From CAYQPF01 sp964419225 (GTDB lineage Bacteria; Cloacimonadota; Cloacimonadia; Cloacimonadales; CAYQPF01), in contig CAYQPF010000220.1 in assembly GCA_964419225.1 (NCBI GenBank), positions 1 through 6,550 on the forward strand: DNA of 6,550 bases, read 5' to 3'. Of this stretch, positions 1-6,144 are shown in pieces. The translations under genes and the position numbers were made by a program. Under the pieces are notes generated by a model. It was not told the DNA's origin. It did no database searches and saw nothing but the letters and a program-made list of their open reading frames with translations. Each line of letters begins with the position of its first letter. The stretch's first letter is position 1.

Positions 1-2145
1 GATCCTGCGGATCAGCGAAATGCAGATGGGGCAATTGTTGATGCCAATTATGACGGGTGTGCTGTATTGATGGTGGAGACAGATGTAAAACCGGAGTTAT
101 ATATCAGCGGGGTGGATGTGATGAAGAAAGAGAACATCACTCCAGGGAAATATTACTTCTTTATTTCTTATAGAAAACCCTATATTACTTTTGGTTCGGA
201 AGGCTACAAACCATACACTTACAAGATCCCGGTACGCATGGAATCCGGTAGAACATATAAATTAGTCCTTAAATCTATTGGGGTTGATCCCCGGAATGAA
301 CTGTCCGTGATGATTACCACTAATCCTCCTGAAGCCAAAATCCTGCTTGATGACAGAGAAATCGGTACCAGCGGGAATACACTCAAAATCAACAAGGGAA
401 CTTACAATCTGCAGGTTATCAAAGAGAATTACCGACGAGTGGAAGCAACCGTTACTTTCGATGATAAAAATATTTTCTATAATTATGATCTGGTAGTGCT
501 TGATCCTCATGTGGTTAATTTTGCCAGTGAACCTTCTCAGGCAGAAGTCTTTATCAATGGAGCCAAACAGAATAATACACCTTTCAATATGTTTCTTACT
601 CCTGGTAAATATGATTTGCTGATGTCAAAAGACGGTTTTGTTAATATAGATCAGAAGATTGAGATCAAAGAAAATCAGGCCAATGATCTTTCCTTTAAAA
701 TGACAGAAGACTGCGGATACCTGGCTCTGACAGTCATTCCTCCCGATGCGGAGGTCTTAATCAATAATGTGAGTTATACTAAACAAACCAGAATAAAATT
801 GAAGCCCGGTCTGCATAAGCTTGTAATTCGCAAATTGGGCTATATTGAGCATACAGAGATTGTTGATATTGTTTTGCAGCAGGAAACCAATAAAACTATC
901 AGTTTAAAAGAGAATTTTGGTATTTTGAAGCTCTCTGTTAAACCAACTGGATCTGAAGTTGTAATTGCCGGAATCAAATATTCTTGTGATCAACCTATCA
1001 AACTGGAACCGGGGCAGAATTCTATAGTAATTAGCAAAGCAGATTTTTCATCAATTGAGGAGAAAATACAAATAGATTTGGGTAAGATAACTGAGAAAAG
1101 TTATCAGTTAGTCCATATGCTAGGGGATCTGAAAATTGAAACAAACAGTCCTGAAGCTGCTATCAAGATTCTGCAGGATGACAGGGTTGTAAAAACAGTA
1201 AAAGGATCTACGGAGTTGAAGAGTTTTCTGACAGGAAAGTATGAGTTATGGATAGAAGCACCAGGATACCGTTTCCAAAAGGATACTCTGGAAGTTAAAG
1301 AAAAAAAACTCACCGTTAAGGTAATTAAACTACAGACAGGGTCTGAAGTTTTTATCAAAGGCGGGAAGTTCATCATGGGTTTTGATGATCCTGTTAACGA
1401 CTCCAGCCGGGAACCACAGCATGAAGTCACATTAGATGCTTATTATATCGACAGGTGTGAAGTAACACTGAGGTCTTTCAAAGAATTTACAGATGCTACC
1501 GGTTACGTAACGGATGCAGAAAAAGTCGGTTATTCTTTTGTTGATAGAAATGACAAATGGGGTGGTTATGAAGGTGCAAACTGGAAGAACCCGGAATTAG
1601 GAGTGCGTGAAGATAACCATCCTGTGTCCTGTGTGAGCTGGAATGATGCTGCGGCCTATTGTAATTGGCTGAGTACAGTTTTAGGCTTAACTCCTTGTTA
1701 TACACTAAAAGGTGACAGCACCACCTGTAATTTCGCAGCCGATGGGATTCGTCTGCCTACTGAAGCAGAGTGGGAATATGCAGCCAAAGGAGCGAAAAGC
1801 TCACCGGACAATGGTTTTAGCGGGGGTGAAATCTTGGATGAAGTTTCCTGGAATTTTAAAAATTCTGGTAATACAACTCATCCCGTAGGAACAAAAAAAC
1901 CAAATAAATTAGGTTTGTATGATATGACAGGAAATGTATATGAATGGTGCTGGGACTGGGATAGTGATTACAGTGCAAATAGTCAGACAAATCCGAAGGG
2001 ACCACAATTTGGACATGATCGTATAATTCGTGGTGGAGGTTTCGATAGTGAAGAGTATGCTTGCCGTATATCTGAACGTAGTGTAAGTGGATCAAGCGGA
2101 GGTGCCAGTTATACAGGATTCCGGATATGTCGAACAGCTAAGTAG
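1..2145 (+). CDS. Secreted PEGA-repeat / FGE-sulfatase-like (SUMF1-fold) protein, 5'-truncated by window edge
   Basis: The frame is open from base 1 to TAG at 2143-2145 (714 codons in the window). The first 23 residues (DPADQRNAD... to CAVL) align without gaps to residues 30-52 of gene 4, so about 29 codons including the signal peptide lie off the left edge; the TTG at 67 and ATG at 70 are internal, not starts. Domains, numbered from base 1: conserved N-module to about residue 99; five PEGA-type repeats at about 100-447, with NPPEAKI, SEPSQAEV and PPDAEV cores and PGKY/PGLH turns; FGE-sulfatase/SUMF1 domain at 448-714. Family signatures are GGKFIMG, HPVSCVSWNDAAAYCNW, RLPTEAEWEYAA (584-595), GLYDMTGNVYEWC and RGGGF (677-681). 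A lone Cys688 follows RGGGF with no partner five residues on, so the CxxxxC pair of true FGE is absent. It is probably an exported binding or scaffold protein; the ligand is unknown. The stop codon falls in the repeat element that follows. Confidence 0.93.
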   Translation, partial: DPADQRNADGAIVDANYDGCAVLMVETDVKPELYISGVDVMKKENITPGKYYFFISYRKPYITFGSEGYKPYTYKIPVRMESGRTYKLVLKSIGVDPRNELSVMITTNPPEAKILLDDREIGTSGNTLKINKGTYNLQVIKENYRRVEATVTFDDKNIFYNYDLVVLDPHVVNFASEPSQAEVFINGAKQNNTPFNMFLTPGKYDLLMSKDGFVNIDQKIEIKENQANDLSFKMTEDCGYLALTVIPPDAEVLINNVSYTKQTRIKLKPGLHKLVIRKLGYIEHTEIVDIVLQQETNKTISLKENFGILKLSVKPTGSEVVIAGIKYSCDQPIKLEPGQNSIVISKADFSSIEEKIQIDLGKITEKSYQLVHMLGDLKIETNSPEAAIKILQDDRVVKTVKGSTELKSFLTGKYELWIEAPGYRFQKDTLEVKEKKLTVKVIKLQTGSEVFIKGGKFIMGFDDPVNDSSREPQHEVTLDAYYIDRCEVTLRSFKEFTDATGYVTDAEKVGYSFVDRNDKWGGYEGANWKNPELGVREDNHPVSCVSWNDAAAYCNWLSTVLGLTPCYTLKGDSTTCNFAADGIRLPTEAEWEYAAKGAKSSPDNGFSGGEILDEVSWNFKNSGNTTHPVGTKKPNKLGLYDMTGNVYEWCWDWDSDYSANSQTNPKGPQFGHDRIIRGGGFDSEEYACRISERSVSGSSGGASYTGFRICRTAK
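298..1341 (+). repeat. Five tandem PEGA-type repeats in gene 1
   Basis: Protein-level repeats occupy 298-510, 511-711, 712-915, 916-1119 and 1120-1341 (71, 67, 68, 68 and 74 residues). Each follows the pattern of a hydrophobic strand, then (N/S)xPxxAxVxIN, a short hairpin, an I-x-L-x-PGxYxLxIxKxGY core and a closing strand. PEGA domains are small beta-rich extracytoplasmic modules. The last repeat is more divergent, has a longer middle, and directly abuts the FGE-like domain. Confidence 0.85.
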
Positions 2146-2166
2146 AGACTCATATATGCGTCTCAT
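2142..2166. repeat. Left inverted end of the palindromic element (hairpin A)
   Basis: The stem pairs GAGAC (2145-2149) with GTCTC (2160-2164). One T/C mismatch is followed by a further CAT/ATG pairing inside. It overlaps the stop codon of gene 1, so transcript folding begins right at the end of that reading frame. Confidence 0.6.
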
Positions 2167-2217
2167 TCCATCCCAACCAAATTTTGTCTTTCCATTCATT
2201 TGCCAGGAGATACAAAT

Positions 2218-2242
2218 ATGAGACGCAAATATGCGTCTCTAC
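2218..2242. repeat. Right inverted end of the palindromic element (hairpin B)
   Basis: A perfect 8-bp stem joins GAGACGCA (2220-2227) and TGCGTCTC (2232-2239) around the AATA loop at 2228-2231. No poly-T tract follows. The ATG at 2231, in frame with gene 2, sits inside this hairpin and is therefore an unlikely translation start. Confidence 0.7.
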
Positions 2243-2256
2243 ATCAATTTTCTTGA
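2218..2256 (+). other. Possible 12-codon mini-ORF starting in the repeat element
   Basis: AGGAGA at 2205-2210 lies seven bases before an ATG at 2218. The frame reads MRRKYASLHQFS and stops at TGA 2254-2256. The spacing is that of a real ribosome binding site, better than many genuine ones. It is either an incidental product of the element or a relic of an older gene start interrupted by the element. No function is claimed. Confidence 0.25.
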
Positions 2257-2300
2257 CTTCTGCAGATATTTAGCAAAAAATAGTTTATATAGATTCCAAT

Positions 2301-2305
2301 GGGAG
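2301..2305 (+). promoter_or_regulatory. Ribosome binding site of gene 2 (decides the start)
   Basis: GGGAG lies six bases before the ATG at 2312. The protein from that ATG begins MKK followed by a hydrophobic stretch, as in genes 3 and 4. This favours 2312 over the in-frame ATG at 2231, which has no comparable site at normal spacing and sits in a hairpin. Confidence 0.7.
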
Positions 2306-2311
2306 TTTGTT

Positions 2312-4348
2312 ATGAAAAAATGTTTAATATTCCTGTATTTACTAATGTTAATATCTGTTTTAATGTCATTGGATTTCAAGGTTGATTCTTGCGAGTTGGA
2401 TGTCAAAGATCTGCATAATGCCACGGGAAAGATCGTTGATGCAGATAAACAGCCCTGTGCATTACTCAGAGTGGAGACGGATGTGAAACCGGAGTTGTAT
2501 CTGAGCGGGGCAAAGATCGTCAAAAGAGAAAAGATCGCACCGGGACAATACTACTTTTTTATTTCTGCCAAAGATGTTTATATTACTTTTGGAGCTGAAG
2601 GCTATACACCTTATACATACAGAATCCAGGTGAAACTGGAAGCTGGAAGAACCTACAGGGTCTTACTCAGTTCTGTTGATAATACCAAAACAAACGAACT
2701 TTCTGTTGTTTTCAATACGAATCCGCCCGAAGCAAAGATCTTTCTTGATGATAAAGAAGCGGGATTGAGCGGTTCTGTGATCAAAGCTGTAAAAGGAACG
2801 CATATGTTAAGAGTTACTTTGAAAGATCACAAGCAATTGGAGAAAAAGATAACTATAGACGAGAATAATTTATTTTTTAGTTATAATTTAGAGCCTTTGG
2901 AGCCTGTATTAGTGAATTTTACCAGTGAACCGGCCGGAGCTGAAATCAATCTTGATTCCAATAAAATTGGGGAAACTCCCTACACTGCTTTCCTGACTCC
3001 TGGTAAATATAATTTAAAAGTCACTAAACCGGAATATAATGATATTAAATCCATGCTGGAAATTAAGGAAGGGGTAGAGAATAATTACAGTTATAAGTTA
3101 ACTCAGCATTGGGGTTATTTGAATTTGTCGGTGTTGCCGGCTGATGCTAAAATCAGCATTGATGGAGAAGACTATTCAGGAACCGGTAAAATCAGACTGG
3201 GTATTGGTCTGCACAAGATAGAAATGAGCAAGTATGGTTATGCCCCCAAAATTGAGGATATTATACTTACGGAAAATAAGACGACTGAGAAGAAATATGT
3301 ACTTGAGCAACAGTATGGATCGGTAAGTTTTAAGATCAACCAGCCATTAGCTGAAACGGTAATAAAGCAAAATGGGAAAATTCTTGAGAGTTGGACAGGA
3401 GATAAAGTGTTTATTACACTTCCTGTCGGAGCATATGTATATGAAATACGATTGAAAGATCATAAGATTGTGAAGAAAGAATTTGTTCTGGAAGCAAATC
3501 AAAAGTATGAACAGGACATTGCATTGGTCTCTCAAGACCCGATACCGGCAAATTTTATTCTGGTACAAGGCGGAACCTTTCAGATGGGCTCTACCTTAGG
3601 AACCAAGTATGAATATGAAGACCCTGTTCATGAAGTAACTTTATCTTCTTTTTACATGGATAAGTATGAACTCACTCTCAGGGATTATAAGTTGTATGCA
3701 GAAATTAATAAAGAACTCACCGGACCTGAACAGAACAAATGGGCTTTCGAATTGATGGCTTATATTCGTGTTGAATCTGACTGGACCTGGAAAAACCCCA
3801 ATAATAGAGGAGGTGACAATGCTCCGGTTACCTGTCTGAACTTTATTGATGCTGCCCGTTACTGCAATTGGAGAAGCGAGGCAGAGGGATTAGAACCATG
3901 CTATACCATTGATAGTCTGAATGTCAGTTGGGAAGTATCAGCAAATGGATATCGTCTGCCTACTGAAGCTGAATGGGAATATGCAGCCAAGGGCGGGAAA
4001 AATCAGGATAATATCGAATATAACGGGAAAAACAAAATAGATCAAGCAGGCTGGTATTATGACAACTCAGAGAATAAAATCCATGATGTGGGTTTAAAGT
4101 CGCCAAATTCTCTGGGTTTGTATGATATGAGCGGGAATGCTGCAGAATGGTGCTGGGATGAATTTAATTATTACACTGCAGATAAACAAACTAATCCTAC
4201 AGGGACAAAAGAATTTAAAATAAGAATATATAGAGGCGGGAGTTGGAGTGATAATCTTAAATCGTTCAGAGTTTCAGCCAGAAGAGTCATGGAGTATAGG
4301 AAAAGCGGTAATTACGTGGGAATTAGACTGGTCAGAAATTCTAATTAA
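2312..4348 (+). CDS. Secreted PEGA-repeat / FGE-sulfatase-like (SUMF1-fold) protein
   Basis: This is a complete gene of 678 residues, ending at TAA 4346-4348. Residues 1-19 are a signal peptide (MKK then a Leu/Ile-rich core). The N-module at about 21-128 holds FKVDSC (Cys27), QPC (Cys49), VETDVKPELYLSG and YITFGAEGYTPYTYRI. Four PEGA-type repeats follow at about 129-198, 199-266, 267-334 and 335-410, one fewer than gene 1. The FGE-sulfatase/SUMF1 domain at about 411-678 has GGTFQMG, DAARYCNWRSEAEGLEPCY, RLPTEAEWEYAAKGG, GLYDMSGNAAEWCWD and RGGSW (641-645). At the catalytic site of true FGE it has no cysteine at all (F652 in place of the lone Cys of its paralogues), so formylglycine-generating activity is unlikely. 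An in-frame ATG at 2231 would add 27 residues before the signal peptide and is rejected. The stop overlaps the start of the next gene (TAATG), implying co-translation. Confidence 0.93.
   Translation: MKKCLIFLYLLMLISVLMSLDFKVDSCELDVKDLHNATGKIVDADKQPCALLRVETDVKPELYLSGAKIVKREKIAPGQYYFFISAKDVYITFGAEGYTPYTYRIQVKLEAGRTYRVLLSSVDNTKTNELSVVFNTNPPEAKIFLDDKEAGLSGSVIKAVKGTHMLRVTLKDHKQLEKKITIDENNLFFSYNLEPLEPVLVNFTSEPAGAEINLDSNKIGETPYTAFLTPGKYNLKVTKPEYNDIKSMLEIKEGVENNYSYKLTQHWGYLNLSVLPADAKISIDGEDYSGTGKIRLGIGLHKIEMSKYGYAPKIEDIILTENKTTEKKYVLEQQYGSVSFKINQPLAETVIKQNGKILESWTGDKVFITLPVGAYVYEIRLKDHKIVKKEFVLEANQKYEQDIALVSQDPIPANFILVQGGTFQMGSTLGTKYEYEDPVHEVTLSSFYMDKYELTLRDYKLYAEINKELTGPEQNKWAFELMAYIRVESDWTWKNPNNRGGDNAPVTCLNFIDAARYCNWRSEAEGLEPCYTIDSLNVSWEVSANGYRLPTEAEWEYAAKGGKNQDNIEYNGKNKIDQAGWYYDNSENKIHDVGLKSPNSLGLYDMSGNAAEWCWDEFNYYTADKQTNPTGTKEFKIRIYRGGSWSDNLKSFRVSARRVMEYRKSGNYVGIRLVRNSN
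2696..3541 (+). repeat. Four tandem PEGA-type repeats in gene 2
   Basis: Repeats lie at 2696-2905, 2906-3109, 3110-3313 and 3314-3541 (70, 68, 68 and 76 residues). Repeats 1-3 match repeats 1-3 of gene 1 in order. The fourth matches the divergent last repeat of genes 1 and 3 (KQNGKILESWTG), so the module equivalent to gene 1 repeat 4 is missing here. Confidence 0.85.
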
Positions 4349-6084
4349 TGGGTAAACATATGAAAAAGATTATATTGAGCTTGATTTGTTTGTTAATAGT
4401 ATCGGTGATCTCAGCCGGGGAAAGTAAACAGGAAGCTGTCGAAGTGGAAATTCTAAGTGAACCTTCAGAAGCAGATGTGTTTATTAATTCAGTAAAGAAT
4501 GGAAAGACGCCCTTAATGATATATTTGGTTCCTGGAAAGTATGAATTGAAACTGGCTAAGCGTGGAACATCAGCTTTAGTACAGACTATCGAAGTCAAAT
4601 CGAACAGTGAGAATAAATTTAGTTTCAATCTAACGGATAATAGAGGGACGCTGAATTTGGTTCTTAATCCTGCAGATGCAGAAGTAAGGATTAACGAAGA
4701 GAGCTATACTAACCAAAATAGAATAAAATTGAAACCGGGTCACTACAAAATTGAGATCAAAAAGAATGGTTATGCATCTCAAACTGAAGAGTTTGATCTT
4801 AATTCAGGGCAGGAATTGAATAAAGTTTTTGATCTGAAAGATAATGCCGGAATATTGAGTCTGAGTGTTTTGCCTGAAGGTGCAAAAGTCCTGATCAATA
4901 ATACAGATTACACCGGGCAGAAGGAAATCAAATTATCACCCGGGCAGTATAAAATTGAGGTCAGCAAAGAAGGATGTTTAACCCAGACTGATGGAATTGT
5001 GATTGCCACGGGGCAAAAAGTAGAAAAGAGTTATAATATTTCAGGCAGAGTGGGAATTCTGCAGTTTTTTGTTACACCACCTGATGCGAAAGTCGTACTG
5101 AAAAAGAATGGCTTAATACAGAAGTCCTGGGTTGGGGCAAAATATTTACGGGACGCTCCGGAAGGGAATTGTGAACTCGAGATTTCCGCTTCTGGATATA
5201 TCACCATCATAGACAGTATAGTAATATCAGACAAGCAGATAAATACGAAGAAAATAGTCCTGGAGAAAGGCATTAATGTGCCTAAAGGCTTTGTTTATGT
5301 AGAAGGAGGAACTTTTATAATGGGAGGTTTCAGTACTGATGCAAAGGGAGACGAATACCCCGAACACGAGGTGACTGTTTCTTCTTTTTTTATTGGCAAG
5401 TATGAGCTGACTGTTGGGGAGTTCCGGAAATTTGTTACAGAGACTAATTATGTTACGACCGCAGAATATTTTAAAAGTGCTATGGTCTGGATCGATGACT
5501 GGACTAAGAAAGATGATGCAAACTGGAAGAATCCATATTATGAGCAAACTGACAAGTATCCGGTTAGCTGCATGAGCTGGACAGATGCAGTTGCCTATTG
5601 TAACTGGAGAAGCAGGAATGAAGGTTTAACCCCTTGCTATAGTGAGACAAGTGTCGATGCCGTGTGTGATCTGAATGCAGATGGATACCGGCTACCCACG
5701 GAATCAGAATGGGAATTTGCAGCCAAAGGTGGAGTCAAGAGTAAGAAGTTTGACTTTATCGGGGGCAATACTTGTGATGAAGTTGCCTGGTTTAAACAGA
5801 ATTCGGAGAATCGATCCCACGAGGTAGGTGGTAAAACAGCCAATGAATTGGGAATCTTTGATATGGCAGGAAATGTCAGCGAATGGTGTTGGGACTGGTA
5901 TGATAACTATGAAGCGGGGAAGAGCGTCAACCCCAAGGGTCCTGCTCCGACCTATTATAAGGTTTTGAGGGGTGGCGGCTGGTATAATTACGATTCCAGC
6001 TGTCGTCCGGGTAATCGATCTTATTCAATGGCAAAAGAGAGGTATAGTGGGCATGGGTTTCGGATAGTGAGGAATTACAGATAG
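4348..6084 (+). CDS. Secreted PEGA-repeat / FGE-sulfatase-like protein lacking the N-terminal module
   Basis: This is a complete gene of 578 residues, ending at TAG 6082-6084. The ATG at 4348 overlaps the stop of gene 2 by one base. An ATG at 4360 (MKKIILS...) would match the MKK/MKR starts of the paralogues and is equally plausible; neither has a strong Shine-Dalgarno sequence, so coupling to gene 2 is likely. The signal peptide covers about 5-23, with probable cleavage after VISA. Unlike its neighbours it has no FKVxSC / VETDVK module: four PEGA-type repeats begin at residue 31 (31-98, 99-166, 167-234, 235-308), equivalent to repeats 2-5 of gene 1. The FGE-sulfatase/SUMF1 domain at about 309-578 has GGTFIMGG, YPVSCMSWTDAVAYCNWRS, RLPTESEWEFAAKGG, GIFDMAGNVSEWCWDW and RGGGW. 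A lone Cys552 is present but no CxxxxC pair, so true FGE activity is unlikely. Confidence 0.93.
   Translation: MGKHMKKIILSLICLLIVSVISAGESKQEAVEVEILSEPSEADVFINSVKNGKTPLMIYLVPGKYELKLAKRGTSALVQTIEVKSNSENKFSFNLTDNRGTLNLVLNPADAEVRINEESYTNQNRIKLKPGHYKIEIKKNGYASQTEEFDLNSGQELNKVFDLKDNAGILSLSVLPEGAKVLINNTDYTGQKEIKLSPGQYKIEVSKEGCLTQTDGIVIATGQKVEKSYNISGRVGILQFFVTPPDAKVVLKKNGLIQKSWVGAKYLRDAPEGNCELEISASGYITIIDSIVISDKQINTKKIVLEKGINVPKGFVYVEGGTFIMGGFSTDAKGDEYPEHEVTVSSFFIGKYELTVGEFRKFVTETNYVTTAEYFKSAMVWIDDWTKKDDANWKNPYYEQTDKYPVSCMSWTDAVAYCNWRSRNEGLTPCYSETSVDAVCDLNADGYRLPTESEWEFAAKGGVKSKKFDFIGGNTCDEVAWFKQNSENRSHEVGGKTANELGIFDMAGNVSEWCWDWYDNYEAGKSVNPKGPAPTYYKVLRGGGWYNYDSSCRPGNRSYSMAKERYSGHGFRIVRNYR
4438..5271 (+). 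repeat. Four tandem PEGA-type repeats in gene 3
   Basis: Repeats lie at 4438-4641, 4642-4845, 4846-5049 and 5050-5271. The first three are each exactly 204 bp (68 residues). Shared cores include SEPSEADVFIN, NPADAEVRIN and LPEGAKVLIN, each followed by a PGxY/PGHY turn. The last is longer and divergent (KKNGLIQKSWVG), as in the other paralogues. Confidence 0.85.
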
Positions 6085-6090
6085 GAAAAG

Positions 6091-6144
6091 ATGATGGACA
6101 CAATGGTCTATATGGACATTATTGACTGTATAGGAGATGATTGA
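6091..6144 (+). other. Possible 17-codon leader ORF ahead of gene 4
   Basis: ATG at 6091 opens a short frame (MMDTMVYMDIIDCIGDD) ending at TGA 6142-6144, which overlaps the ATG of gene 4 by one base (TGATG). AGGA at 6083-6086 lies four bases before it, a rather close site. It could be a coupling leader or chance. It fills nearly the whole 59-base spacer, and its 3' part contains the ribosome binding site of gene 4. Confidence 0.25.
6132..6136 (+). promoter_or_regulatory. Ribosome binding site of gene 4
   Basis: AGGAG lies seven bases before the ATG at 6144. It is the best Shine-Dalgarno match in the window and fixes the start of the last gene. Confidence 0.8.

Larger units (their letters stand above)
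2142..2242. mobile_element. 101-bp MITE-like element with inverted, internally palindromic ends
   Basis: The left end (2142-2166) starts GTAGAGAC and the right end (2218-2242) finishes GTCTCTAC. The reverse complement of the right end matches the left end at 23 of 25 positions. Each end is also a hairpin by itself: GAGACGCA-AATA-TGCGTCTC at 2220-2239 is a perfect 8-bp stem, and GAGAC...GTCTC at 2145-2164 is an imperfect one. The flanking GTA and TAC occur only on the outer sides, which argues for one unit with inverted ends rather than two unrelated hairpins. There is no coding capacity for a transposase and no clear target duplication. The TAG stop of gene 1 is formed by bases 2-4 of the element. 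It could alternatively be two separate dispersed palindromes; neither hairpin is followed by a T-run, so an intrinsic terminator is not supported. Confidence 0.6.

Noticed and set aside
67..72. TTG at 67 or ATG at 70 as the start of gene 1
   Set aside because: The frame is open to base 1 and the upstream residues align without gaps to the N-module of gene 4, so the true start is off the left edge.
2029..2142. Variable region of a diversity-generating retroelement at the gene 3' ends
   Set aside because: Differences between paralogues occur at all bases, including silent positions in conserved RGG codons, not just at template-adenine positions. No template repeat or reverse transcriptase is in the window.
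2145..2239. Hairpins in the gene 1-2 gap as intrinsic terminators
   Set aside because: Neither stem is followed by a T-run, and the inverted relation of the two hairpins is better explained as the ends of a repeat element.
2253..2291. TTGACT at 2253-2258 with a TATATA-like sequence near 2286 as a promoter for gene 2
   Set aside because: The spacing is about 27 bases, too long for a sigma-70-type promoter, and nothing convincing sits at 16-18 bases.
2231..2311. In-frame ATG at 2231 as the start of gene 2
   Set aside because: It lies inside a perfect hairpin of the repeat element and would add 27 residues before a clear signal peptide. The ATG at 2312 has a GGGAG site and matches the paralogues.
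2377..2394. FKVDSC (and FKVESC in gene 4) as a lipoprotein lipobox
   Set aside because: The hydrophobic core ends several residues earlier and charged residues (D/E, K) sit just before the Cys. Position -2 is acidic, which does not fit a lipobox.
262..5843. Minus-strand open frames of 68-108 codons within genes 1-3
   Set aside because: They are antisense to well-supported domains, have no recognisable product or plausible start context, and look like codon-bias shadows.
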